42,647 nt of DNA. Origin: Pseudomonadota bacterium (GTDB lineage Bacteria > Pseudomonadota > Alphaproteobacteria > Acetobacterales > Acetobacteraceae). Location of the stretch: contig JAFEFW010000645.1 of NCBI GenBank assembly GCA_018240405.1, forward strand, positions 1 to 42,647, read 5' to 3'. The position numbers were made by a program, and so were the translations under genes. Positions 33,688 to 42,641 of the stretch are shown here, in pieces; positions within the stretch are counted from its first letter, which is position 1; each line of letters begins with the position of its first letter. The notes beneath the pieces are model-generated. The model was not told the origin of the DNA and made no database searches. It was given only the letters and a program-made list of their open reading frames with translations.

Positions 33688-33706
33688 AGAGCCATACGAT
33701 GGCTCT
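33688..33706. promoter_or_regulatory. Palindromic operator candidate before atzF
   Basis: The 19-nt sequence AGAGCCATACGATGGCTCT has perfect 8-bp arms around a 3-nt centre. It ends 12 nt upstream of the preferred GTG start of atzF. The compact symmetry suits a GntR- or TetR-type repressor site, or an RNA hairpin that hides the ribosome binding site. It would be coding if the longer start at 33747 were used. Confidence 0.42.
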
Positions 33707-33747
33707 CGACCAGGGAACCAACCGGGCGCGTCCGGCGCCGCTGCCAC

Positions 33748-34171
33748 GCACTGACGCGCGTGCCGTCAGCTAGCTGCGGCACTCCGCGGGAGCTTGGGTG
33801 AAGAGCGGACAAATGCATGCGTAGGCGCAACCTGCTGCTTCCATAATCAACACGTGATCCGTCGCGGGGCAGCACGGGCTTCGCACTGCCGCCCAGCGGG
33901 CGTGCCGATGGTGTATCGCAAAAACAGGGCCAACGGTCAGGAAATTGTGTGCAACGTCATCGGCCGGACCGCATGCCCGCCGGCAGAACCGGAGTCAGGC
34001 AGCGACGACCGGGAGCGACAGGCGCCGCCCGTCGGAACACGCGAAGCCGCCACGGACCGGCTCGACCGTGACAGTAAAGAAGCGTCGCGGTGCCGACGAT
34101 GCTACGGAGGGCCGCTATCGTAACGCCCGTGCGGGCGGCCGGACGAGCGCAACTGACGCGCCACGCCGCAA
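33748..34171. other. Gap between atzF and the giant repeat gene
   Basis: These 424 nt show no frame with recognisable family features. Near the right end, 34124-34137 can form a short GC hairpin (CGCCC-GTGC-GGGCG) 35 nt beyond the stop of the giant gene, a weak terminator candidate. The promoter of the ureide operon should lie in the left part. Confidence 0.35.
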
Positions 34172-37100
34172 CTACGCCGCCTGTGCCGACGCAGGACACA
34201 GGGCCTCGGCCCGGGACGCCAGCAACTGGCGAACCGCGCGTGGCACCTGCCGATAGGATTTGGCGCGCGGCAAGCCCATCTCGACAAGCGGCGCATCAGC
34301 AGCACACGCCAATTCGTGCTCCGCCCAGTTGTCGAACGCCATGCGGTCGACGTTGTCGATGAATGTTTCCGCGGCGACGCCTTCGGCCAGGATCAGCGCG
34401 TGATCCGGCAGTTCGACATGATAATAGACAAAACTCTGCGGCACATCCTGCTCCCGCACAACCGTCAGCCCGTTTACCAGTGCACCTGCGTGCACCAGGA
34501 CGCCCCCGACCAGCAACGCATGGTCCGGCGAGACCAGCAGGTCACGCAGCGGCAATGCCTCGCCGAGCGCGCCAGCCTTGATCCGGATCGGCAGTACCCG
34601 CAGCGGATCGGCAAACACGGTCGATACCGTCTGCCGCCCCAGCCAGCGCACCGGCCGCGCCTCGCCATCGGTCGTGAGGACCAGATCGCCGGGCCGCAGT
34701 GTCTCAACCGCTACCTCACCGGATGGGGTGCGGATCAGGGTTCCGGCCATGAAGCAGATTGTATCACCAAAGCCGGTGACCGCATTGCCGGCCAGATCCG
34801 TTACGCCGGCTGCACCGGAGACCGTCACGCCCGATGCGGTTACCGACGCCGTCACCCCAAAGGTCAAGCTGTTGGTGCCGGACCCGCTGACGTAGAAGGC
34901 GCTATCGCCATTGCTGAGGGTGATGCTCGCCCCATCCTCGGCATGTACCGGCTCGCTGAATGTCAGTTGCAGGCTTACGGTCTGGCCCTGGGTGATGTTC
35001 GGGCTGCCCGTGCCGTCGGCGACGGCATCCAGCGTCGGCGCGACGGTATCGACAGCGACGGTCCCGGTTGGCGCCGGCAGCGTCACGCTGGTTTCGGCAA
35101 ACGCGTTGCCGGCAAGATCGGTGATCGTTACGCCATCCGGCAGCGTCAGCTCCGTCGGCTGCAGCGCCCCCACGTCCTCGCCGGCTGCCGGCGCATACTG
35201 GAACACCAGCGCGTCGCCGACCGCTCCGGTATAGGTCGCCGTCCCGCCATTGTTCAGGGTCAGCACCGGCGTGCCCGAGACCTGTAGGTCCTCATTGAAT
35301 CGCACGAGAATCTGGATCGTTTCGCCCAAGGCCAGATCGCCGTCGGTGGATCCGAAGCTTGTCGAGACGACAGACGGCGGGGTGGTGTCCACGATGTAGC
35401 CGGCGTTGTTGGCGACCCCGGCAAAGGTCAGATCGGCGAAGTTGCCGGCGAGGTCGGTGATCGTGCCGCCGCCGTAGCCTTGCACCGGGTTGGCCCAGAT
35501 GCCGATGCCTTCGGGCGCGCTGTCGCCTGCCTGGATTGTATAGGCGAATGTCAGCGTATCGGTGCCATCGCCATCGGCATAAATAGCCTCGATGAGGCTC
35601 CCGCCGAGGTCGAGCTTGATGCCCAGTCCGCCAAAGAACGTGACGTTCTCGCTCATCGTCAGCGAAACGGTGACCTGATCGCCCTCATTCAAGCGGCCGT
35701 TCTCGGCGCCCGTCGCATGGAACACCGAAGCGCTGACAATCGTCGGCGTGGTCGAGTCTACGACGAGAATGCCTTCGGGGTTAACCCCGGCGGCTCCACT
35801 GGGACTGCCGACATTGCCGGCAAGGTCATCGATATAGGTGGTCGCGTCCGGCTGGTTGTAGGAGATGACGGCCAGGTCAGACACATTCTCCCCGGCACCA
35901 ACGGTGTACTTGAACACTTTGGTCAAGCCGTCCGCAGGCGTCTCGTAAACCGCGGTACCCCCGCTGTTCAGCGTCAGCGTCGGCGAACCATAGACGTTGG
36001 CATCCTCGTCAAAGGTTACGAGAATTTCGACAATGCCGCCCAGCCCCAGCAGGCCCGTGTTCGTCCCATAGGTCACCGCCACTATGTTTGGAGCGGTCGT
36101 ATCGACGAGATAAAGCGGGTCATTATCCACCGCTGCCGACGTGACCACCGCCGCATTGCCGGCAGCGTCTTTGAGCGATCCACCGTGCAGGGCCAGGGCA
36201 TCGGGCGGAATGCTGATACCGTTGCTGTCATTTTGCCCAGGCAGGATCTGGTAGCTGAAATACAATTCGTTGGCGTTGCCGAAGCCGGCGAAGGAGGCAT
36301 CGACAAGCGTAGCGCCGATTTCGATCGTCAGCGTCGGCGTGCCGGTCAGCACGACGTCCTCACTGGTGATCAGCTTCACGTAGGCAAGATCGCCTGCATT
36401 TAACCGGGAATTCTGCAACCCAATGTCGCCGATGACGGCAACACTGGTGATCGTGGGCAGCGCAGTGTCCACCATGTAGCCGGCGTCCGGCGAAACGTAA
36501 GACGATCCGGGGGATATCGAATTGCCGGCGAGATCGGTGATCGGACCGTCCAGAATGAGCGCATTATCGGGAATGCTGATGCCCTGCGACTCGTTGTCAC
36601 CCGATACGATCGTATAGGTGAACAGCAGCGTGTCGGTGTCGCTGCCCGACAGGTAGCTGGCCTGCACCTGAGCGTCGCCAATGTTCAGCGTCAGCTGCGG
36701 CGAGCCGGACACTGTGACGACCTCGGACATGGAAACCGATACGGTCACGGTATCGCCGGCAACCAGCGTATTGTTCTGCTTGTCCGATGATCCGCTGATA
36801 GCGATGCCGGAGACAGTGGGCGCCGTCGTGTCGACGGCCAGCACACCGGCGGGGTTCGCGCCGTTCGCGCCGGTCAGGTCGGCATCGTTACCGGCCCGGT
36901 CGGTGATTGCTGCACCATCCGGCAGAGCAACGGCGGGATCGCCCAGCGCAAGATCGTCCGTGTTTTCACCGGACGCGGCTATGTAGTGGAACGTCAGGGT
37001 GTAATCGTCAGAACGCCCGGCATAGACCGCCGTGCCGCCGGTGTTCAGGCTCAGTGTCGGTGAGCCGGTCACCAGAACCGCTTCGCTGAACGTCACCGAC

Positions 37101-40100
37101 AGGACAACGAAGCCGTCGGCACCCACCGTGCCTGTCGTGTCGCACGCGACCGCGATGACCGTGGGTGCCGTGGTGTCGACGAGGTAGGCGCTGTTGCTCG
37201 CCACCGCAGCCGAGGTCAACAGCGCGTCGACACCGGCGGTGCTCTGGATGGAGGCGCCAGTCACCGACAGCGCCCCTGCCGGGATGGCAATCCCATCCGT
37301 ATCGTCCAGTCCGGACACGACCGTATAGACAAACTGCAGGATCGAGCTGCCGCTGCCCGAAACATAGCTCGCCTGCGCCTCGACTCCGCCGACATCCAGC
37401 GCGAGCAACGGGGTTCCCGTGACGACCACGGTCTTGCTCATGGTCACGGACAGAGTGACCACGTCGCCGGCATTCAGACGGCTGTTCTGGCTGTCGGTTG
37501 CACTGTCGATCGCCACACCGGTAATCGACGGTGCCGTCGTGTCAATCGTGACGGTCAGGCTCGAAGCACCTAGCGCGCCGGCATTGCCCGCTGCGTCGAC
37601 GTGCCGCAGCCCCAGCGTATGAGCGCCGGACGACAAGGCGCTGAGCGTAACATCGGCTGTCGTGCCGTTCCAGATACCGCTCGTCAGATCGCCCACCGCG
37701 ACCGTGTAGCTGCCAACGATCAGGTTACCGTTGCTGGTATCGACGATCTGGATCACGTCGCCAGCTTCGGCCGTAAGTCCGGCCAGGTTGCTGACACGGA
37801 CCAGCGGGGTGGTGTCGCTGGTCTCGTTGGTCGACGACCCGGGCAGCGACAGCGTCTGCGTCAACGCGGCCGGTGCCGTCGTGTCGACCTTGTAGACTCC
37901 GTTGTCACCGACCGCATTAGCCGTCAGCGTGGCAGCATTGCCGGCAGCGTCCGTAATGGTCCCGTTATTCAGGCCGAGTGCATTGAGCGGCAGGCTGATG
38001 CCGTTCGTATCGGTCTGACCGGCCTGTATTGTATAGGTGAACAGCAGCGTGCTGCTGCCGCTCCCCGAGGCATAGCTGGCCTGGGCGGTTACGCTGCCGA
38101 TATTCAGCGCAAGTTGCGGCGCGCCGCTGACCGTCACCGCCTCACTCAGGCTGACGGCGACCGTCACGACATCGCCGGCATTCAGCCGGTCATTCTGAAT
38201 ACCGCTCGCCGCGGTGATCGCCTCAGCGGTGACCGCCGGCGCCGTGGTATCGACTTTGTAGTTGGCGTCGGCCACCACACTGCCGAAGCTCAATACTGCG
38301 GCGTTGCCGGCAGAGTCGACAAGGGCTCCGCTCGTGGCCACCAGGGCGTTGGCCGGGATGCCGATACCATCGGCGTCGGTCTGCCCGCCCAGGATCGTGT
38401 AGCTGAAATAGAGCGTCTTGCTGCCGCTGCCCGAGATGTAGCTGGCCGGCACCGTCGTACCGCCAATATCGAGATTCAAGGACGGGGCCGACGCGACGGT
38501 CACCGCCTCGCTGAACGATACGGCAACCGTTACGACGTCGCCCGCGTTCGCTGTGCTGTTCTGTACGTTGTTGGCGCCGGTAATCTGCTCCGACACCACG
38601 GTCGGGCTGGTCGTATCGACCTTATATGTCGAATTGTCGCCGACCGCGGCGTTCGACAAGGTGGTCATCGCGTTGCCGGCCAGGTCGGTGATGGTCGCCG
38701 CGTTGAGGCTCAAGGCATCGGCCGCTATGCTGATGCCGTTGCTGTCCGTCTGCCCCGCCAGGATCGTGTAGGTGAAGGCAAGCAGGTTGCTGCCGCTGCC
38801 CGATGCATAGGTCGCCTGGACGGTACTGGTGCCGACAATCAGCCCGAGTGTTAGCGTTCCCGTCGACGTATCGACCGTGACCGCCTCACTCATGGTCACC
38901 GTGGCGGTCACCACATCGCCCGCGTTCAGCGTGTTGTTCAACGCGCCGGTGGCGCCGGTCAGTGAGACGGCACTGATGGTCGGCCTGGTGGTATCGACCT
39001 TGTAGCTGGCATTGTCGGCGACGACAGTGTTCGACAGCGTCAGGCTGTTTCCGGCCACATCCGTAATGGACCCGCTGTTCAGACTGAGCGCACTGGTGCC
39101 GATGGCAATGCCGTTGCTGTCGGTCTGCCCCGACTGGACCGTGTAGGTGAAGGCCAGTTTGTTGGAGCCGCTACCTGACGCGTAACTTGCCTGGATGGTC
39201 GTGCCGCCAATATCCAGCGCCAGTTGCGGCGACCCGGTCACAACGACCGCTTCACTCAGGGTTACGGTGGCTGTCACCGTGTCGCCCGTGTTCAGCGTGC
39301 TGTTCTGCAGGCCGCTGGCGCCGGTCAGCGACAGCGCGCTAACGGTGGGGGCACTCACATCGACGGTCACGGGCAGTGTCGACGTACTCTGCGTGCCGAT
39401 GTTGCCGGCGGCATCAGACAGGCGCACCGCCAGCGCATGCGTGCCAGACGACAGCGCGCTGCTGAGCACGATGCTTTTGGTGGTCCCGTTCCAGACGCCG
39501 CTGTTCACGTCGTTGGCGGCGATCGTATAGCTGCCGACGATGGCACTGCCGTTGCTGGTGTCAACGATCTGGATGATCTCGCCCGCCGCCAGCGTCACGC
39601 CGTTCAGGCTGCTGACGGTGATCGTCGGCGTGGTTACGTTGGTGATGTTGTCGGTGCTGCTGCCGCCGGCGTCGCTGGCATCAGCGAGATCCAGCGTCCG
39701 CGAAGCCAGGCTGCTCGGCGCGGTCGTGTCGACCAGATAGCCGGCATTGTCGCTGACCGAAGCGGCCGTAATCGTTGCGGTATTGCCGGCGAGGTCGGTG
39801 ATTGTGCCGCTGTTCAGGACGAACGCATTGCTGGGGAGGCTGATGCCGTTGGTGTCGGTCTGCCCGGACAGGATCGTGTAAGTGAACAGCAGCGTGCTGC
39901 TGCCGCTGCCGGAGGCATAGGAAGCGGCGACCGTGGACCCGCCGATGATCAGCGAGAGGTTTGGTGAACCGGTCACCAGAACCGCCTCGCTGAACGTGAC
40001 GGCGGCCGTCACCACGTCGCCGGAATTCAGCGTGCTGTTCTGCGGCCCGGTTGCCGCGCTGACGGCTTCACTGCTGATCGTTGCGGCGGTTGTGTCTACT

Positions 40101-40807
40101 TTATAGCTGCTGTTATCGCTGACCGCGGTGCCGGTGATCGTTGCGGCATTCCCGGCCTTGTCCTGGATGGTACCGCTGTTGAGCACCAGCGCATTGGAGC
40201 CGATACTGATGCCGTTGGTATCGGTCTGGCCGGCAAGGATCGTGTAGGTGAACGTCAGGACATTGCTGCCACTTCCCGAGGCGTAGCTGGCGGCAACAGT
40301 TGTGCCGCCGATGTTCAGTGCCAAGGTCGGTGCGCCGGTTACATAGACCGTTTCGCTCATAGTAACGGAAGCGGTGACCACGTCACCGGCGTTCAGCGTG
40401 CTGTTGAGAATGCCGGTCGCGCCGCTGATCGCTTCACTGCTGATCGTCGGCGCGGTCGTGTCGACAATGACGGTGCGTGAAGCAAGTTGCGAGCCACCCG
40501 TGGCACTGGAACTGGTCCTCAGGGTAACGGTGTGGGTGCCTTGGGACAGGACGTTGTTCGATGTCCATGTCCCGCCATAGGTGGTGGAAGTGGGCGACGA
40601 TATGACCTGCAACTGAGAGGAGTAGTTGCTATCGGACAGTGTCAAGTAGTCTACCAGGGCGCCGTCAATGAAGAGGTAGACGATCCCGGTGGGCTGGTCA
40701 CTGCTCCAGGACCCTTTGAACGTCAGGGTCGTATCGGAGGTGACATAGTCGGAACCGGAGGTGCCGGTGTCAGAGGTAATCCCGGTGATGGACGCGGAAA
40801 CGCTCAT
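34172..40807 (-). CDS. Giant Ig-like repeat surface protein with C-terminal Hint domain
   Basis: A 2,211-aa protein. ATG 40807 is chosen because GGAGAG lies about 8 nt upstream; the frame itself opens nine codons earlier. Residues 1-114 form an N-terminal Ig-like domain (TSDTTLTFKGS, GTWTSNN, SQGTHTVTLR). Residues 115-2017 are 16 tandem Ig-like units, each opening with a VDTTAPT-like strand and most carrying ITDLAGNA-like loops near their ends. Residues 2018-2211 are a Hint_2-type domain beginning CFMAGTLIRTPSGEVAVETL, with RPGDLVLTTDG, LLVSPDHALLVGG and ETFIDNVDRMAF; C2018 would be the nucleophile. No N-terminal signal peptide or RTX repeats are seen, so a type I-like or other leaderless export is likely. 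Probably a long fibrous adhesin; autoprocessing by the Hint domain is inferred. Confidence 0.9.
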   Translation of the reverse strand: MSVSASITGITSDTGTSGSDYVTSDTTLTFKGSWSSDQPTGIVYLFIDGALVDYLTLSDSNYSSQLQVISSPTSTTYGGTWTSNNVLSQGTHTVTLRTSSSATGGSQLASRTVIVDTTAPTISSEAISGATGILNSTLNAGDVVTASVTMSETVYVTGAPTLALNIGGTTVAASYASGSGSNVLTFTYTILAGQTDTNGISIGSNALVLNSGTIQDKAGNAATITGTAVSDNSSYKVDTTAATISSEAVSAATGPQNSTLNSGDVVTAAVTFSEAVLVTGSPNLSLIIGGSTVAASYASGSGSSTLLFTYTILSGQTDTNGISLPSNAFVLNSGTITDLAGNTATITAASVSDNAGYLVDTTAPSSLASRTLDLADASDAGGSSTDNITNVTTPTITVSSLNGVTLAAGEIIQIVDTSNGSAIVGSYTIAANDVNSGVWNGTTKSIVLSSALSSGTHALAVRLSDAAGNIGTQSTSTLPVTVDVSAPTVSALSLTGASGLQNSTLNTGDTVTATVTLSEAVVVTGSPQLALDIGGTTIQASYASGSGSNKLAFTYTVQSGQTDSNGIAIGTSALSLNSGSITDVAGNSLTLSNTVVADNASYKVDTTRPTISAVSLTGATGALNNTLNAGDVVTATVTMSEAVTVDTSTGTLTLGLIVGTSTVQATYASGSGSNLLAFTYTILAGQTDSNGISIAADALSLNAATITDLAGNAMTTLSNAAVGDNSTYKVDTTSPTVVSEQITGANNVQNSTANAGDVVTVAVSFSEAVTVASAPSLNLDIGGTTVPASYISGSGSKTLYFSYTILGGQTDADGIGIPANALVATSGALVDSAGNAAVLSFGSVVADANYKVDTTAPAVTAEAITAASGIQNDRLNAGDVVTVAVSLSEAVTVSGAPQLALNIGSVTAQASYASGSGSSTLLFTYTIQAGQTDTNGISLPLNALGLNNGTITDAAGNAATLTANAVGDNGVYKVDTTAPAALTQTLSLPGSSTNETSDTTPLVRVSNLAGLTAEAGDVIQIVDTSNGNLIVGSYTVAVGDLTSGIWNGTTADVTLSALSSGAHTLGLRHVDAAGNAGALGASSLTVTIDTTAPSITGVAIDSATDSQNSRLNAGDVVTLSVTMSKTVVVTGTPLLALDVGGVEAQASYVSGSGSSILQFVYTVVSGLDDTDGIAIPAGALSVTGASIQSTAGVDALLTSAAVASNSAYLVDTTAPTVIAVACDTTGTVGADGFVVLSVTFSEAVLVTGSPTLSLNTGGTAVYAGRSDDYTLTFHYIAASGENTDDLALGDPAVALPDGAAITDRAGNDADLTGANGANPAGVLAVDTTAPTVSGIAISGSSDKQNNTLVAGDTVTVSVSMSEVVTVSGSPQLTLNIGDAQVQASYLSGSDTDTLLFTYTIVSGDNESQGISIPDNALILDGPITDLAGNSISPGSSYVSPDAGYMVDTALPTITSVAVIGDIGLQNSRLNAGDLAYVKLITSEDVVLTGTPTLTIEIGATLVDASFAGFGNANELYFSYQILPGQNDSNGISIPPDALALHGGSLKDAAGNAAVVTSAAVDNDPLYLVDTTAPNIVAVTYGTNTGLLGLGGIVEILVTFDEDANVYGSPTLTLNSGGTAVYETPADGLTKVFKYTVGAGENVSDLAVISYNQPDATTYIDDLAGNVGSPSGAAGVNPEGILVVDSTTPTIVSASVFHATGAENGRLNEGDQVTVSLTMSENVTFFGGLGIKLDLGGSLIEAIYADGDGTDTLTFAYTIQAGDSAPEGIGIWANPVQGYGGGTITDLAGNFADLTFAGVANNAGYIVDTTPPSVVSTSFGSTDGDLALGETIQILVRFNEDLQVSGTPVLTLNNGGTATYTGAVGDALVFQYAPAAGEDVGALQPTELTLPDGVTITDLAGNAFAETSVTLPAPTGTVAVDTVAPTLDAVADGTGSPNITQGQTVSLQLTFSEPVHAEDGASITLSNGDSAFYVSGSGTNSLTFGVTASVTASGVTVSGAAGVTDLAGNAVTGFGDTICFMAGTLIRTPSGEVAVETLRPGDLVLTTDGEARPVRWLGRQTVSTVFADPLRVLPIRIKAGALGEALPLRDLLVSPDHALLVGGVLVHAGALVNGLTVVREQDVPQSFVYYHVELPDHALILAEGVAAETFIDNVDRMAFDNWAEHELACAADAPLVEMGLPRAKSYRQVPRAVRQLLASRAEALCPASAQAA
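34757..40465 (-). repeat. Sixteen tandem Ig-like coding repeats (about 120 codons each)
   Basis: Three unit types are visible. Type A (about 122 aa: units 1, 2, 4-7, 9, 11, 12, 14) contains LNAGDVVT, a YASGSGS loop and ILAGQTDTNGISI. Type B (units 3 and 8) contains GDVIQIVDTSNG and IVGSYT. Type C (about 114 aa: units 10, 13 and 15) contains LTLNSGGTAVY and the AGEN/AGED loop. Unit 16 is shorter and leads into the Hint domain. Units near the N-terminus are nearly identical in key loops, while units 12-16 have diverged, suggesting recent expansion at the N-terminal end. Confidence 0.88.
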
Positions 40808-41128
40808 GACACTCTCTCCAAACAATGGCCGCACCGACTGACGCGACGCCCAATCAATTCGGGCATGAAGACGCTAAGTAGCCGCGGGATACGCAGCACA
40901 TTCTGAAGTTCAGCGCAGTCCGCCGTTGTACAGCACGGCAGAACAAACTGCGCCTAAACTAGTTTCACTCTTGTTGTTCTATGGATCGCCGAGCCGCCTC
41001 GGCACGAGTACGACCATGTTCAAGCCGCCGCCGCAAGCGGCCGAAGCAACGACCGCGTCCGCACAAGTGTCCGCACCGAGTATGATAGTAATTATTGTGC
41101 CAGCCAATCAGCCAGCAACCAACTGAAG

Positions 41129-41163
41129 ATTGTATTTATTACAATAAACCATCTAATTAGATG
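41129..41163. promoter_or_regulatory. Paired AT-rich palindromes upstream of the giant repeat gene
   Basis: Two symmetric elements lie side by side: ATTGTA-TTTAT-TACAAT (41129-41145) and the perfect 14-bp palindrome CATCTAATTAGATG (41150-41163). They sit in an AT-rich island within the 682-nt gap 40808-41489, which holds no convincing gene. Also in this gap are AAACTAGTTT (40956-40965) and a small GC hairpin (40988-41003). The first element shares its half-site with TACAATATTGTA at 10845-10856. They are likely regulator sites for the repeat protein. Confidence 0.45.
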
Positions 41164-41489
41164 ATTACAACCCTTGCAAGTTGATACATTGTCGCATGGT
41201 CTTGAAACATATAGCAGTCATTAGAAATAATTGGGCGGCAGGCATGCAAATGGAACACGGCGCAGAAATGAGACTCGCAGCGGCAGCCCCGTCCACCGCC
41301 GTAAGACCTCGGAGGCGCATGCCTCAGCCGCCGAGTGGGCTAACAATGATAGCGATATCTTTAAGGATGGGGCCGCCGCACGCACCGAACCGGCGAAGGT
41401 CCGACCCGAGCCTTATGTCGAACAGGCGGCGAGTTCGTGCACGGCGCCGCGGCAGCAGGGCACCCGCCGCCGCGGCGCCAGCCGGCAGC

Positions 41490-42392
41490 CTACTCCGCCG
41501 CCTGGGCGTGCGTGACTTCCAGCCCAACACCCTTGATCGAGGTGCGCCGCAGATCCCGCTTCTCTTTCAGATCGTCGAACCGCGTCGCGCGGTGCATGAC
41601 CATGCGGTTGTCCCACATGACCAGGTCGCCCACCTTCCACGGATGCGAGTAGCGGAACTGCGGCTGCGTCGCGTGCTCCGTCAGGTCACGGATGAAGGCC
41701 CGCGCCTCCGGCACCGGCCAGCCGACAATGCCGCCGATATGGGAGGACAGGTACAGCGACTTCCGCCCGGTCACCGGGTGGGTGACGACGAGCCGGTGCC
41801 GCACCGGGCGGAGATTGTCAGGGTTACCGTCGCCCTTCACCTCGAAGCCGATCTGCTCGCGGGAGAACGTGATCGAGTGTTCAGTGACCATGTCCTCGAT
41901 GTCGGCCTTGGTCGCTTCGTCCAGCGCGTCGTAGGCCGCGCGCATGTCGGCAAATTCGGTGTTGCCGCCCTTGCCCGGCACAATACGCGCATGCAACAGC
42001 GTATAGCCGGCGCCAACCGCTCTGAACGACGCATCGGAATGCCACAGCCGGTTCGCCAGCGCGTACATGCGGCGGCTGTCGTCGCGGTCGCGCAGCTTGT
42101 CGGTGTTCTTGCCGTCGAAGTTGGAGATGTCGCCAAGCTCCAGCCGATCGAAGCGGCGCATCGAAGGGTTCGCCATCTGCGCCGCCAACGGCACCTCCAG
42201 CTCCCCGAAATTGGCACTGAACACGACCTGCTGGTCATCGGTCAGCGGCTGGTCAGGGAAGGTCAGTACGGCATACTGGTCCATGCCGTGCTCGATCGCC
42301 GAGACCTGGGCCGGCGTCAGGGGCTGGCAGATGTCGATGCCGGTGACCTCACCGACAAAGCCGGGCTGCAGCGGGCGGATGGTGATGGGCAC
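41490..42392 (-). CDS. TauD/TfdA-family Fe(II)/2-oxoglutarate dioxygenase
   Basis: A 300-aa non-heme iron oxygenase with AAGGAGG about 9 nt before the ATG. The metal triad is present: H118 and D120 in LWHSDASF and the distal H267 in VMHRATRF. The 2-oxoglutarate-binding Arg is R282 or R283 in LRRTSI. PLQPGFVGEVTGIDI at the N-terminus and AVLTFPDQPL are typical of the TfdA branch, whose members cleave phenoxy-acids, taurine, alkyl sulfates or related substrates. Given the organosulfur genes elsewhere in the window, a sulfonate or sulfate ester is possible, but the substrate is not determined. 42393-42647 upstream shows no gene. Confidence 0.92.
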   Translation of the reverse strand: MPITIRPLQPGFVGEVTGIDICQPLTPAQVSAIEHGMDQYAVLTFPDQPLTDDQQVVFSANFGELEVPLAAQMANPSMRRFDRLELGDISNFDGKNTDKLRDRDDSRRMYALANRLWHSDASFRAVGAGYTLLHARIVPGKGGNTEFADMRAAYDALDEATKADIEDMVTEHSITFSREQIGFEVKGDGNPDNLRPVRHRLVVTHPVTGRKSLYLSSHIGGIVGWPVPEARAFIRDLTEHATQPQFRYSHPWKVGDLVMWDNRMVMHRATRFDDLKEKRDLRRTSIKGVGLEVTHAQAAE

Positions 42393-42600
42393 GGGACGGA
42401 ATCCTCCTTGTCGTGCGGCGGTTGGTCAGACGCCGGCCCTCACCCGTCGCCGCTGGAGGGGAGCCGGACTTGCCGTTTGCACCCGCATGCGCCACCGCAC
42501 ACAGGCGGGTGACTGCAGCCAGGTTGGCGCCGTTGTTGATCATCTGACCGCGTGTTGCCGGTCTGTGCAAGGCGGGGCGGCGAATCCCTGACCGTGCGAA

Positions 42601-42641
42601 CCGCCGGCAGCCGGAAACAAGCGGCGTCCGCCGGCAGCCGG
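42601..42641. repeat. Two copies of a 14-nt GC-rich direct repeat
   Basis: CCGCCGGCAGCCGG occurs at 42601-42614 and again at 42628-42641, 27 nt apart start to start. It is the only pattern seen in the last 255 nt of the window. It may be chance in GC-rich DNA or part of an element continuing past the right edge. Confidence 0.5.

Noticed and set aside
33618-33875. A possible frameshift at the N-terminus of atzF
   Set aside because: An alternative frame resembles a helix with QSGVAAR, but the main frame already reaches the usual AtzF N-terminus, so no frameshift is needed.
33794-34123. Short plus-strand frames between atzF and the giant gene
   Set aside because: Composition is Arg/Ala/Pro-rich, no start signal is seen, and no pattern matches a known family.
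37601-38854. A 417-codon plus-strand open frame within the repeat gene
   Set aside because: It is a mirror of the Ig-like repeats, with repeated Arg/Asp-rich composition and no domain.
34757-40465. Regular periodicity that could suggest a CRISPR array or satellite DNA
   Set aside because: The period is about 340-370 nt, the units stay in one reading frame, and all encode Ig-like domains.
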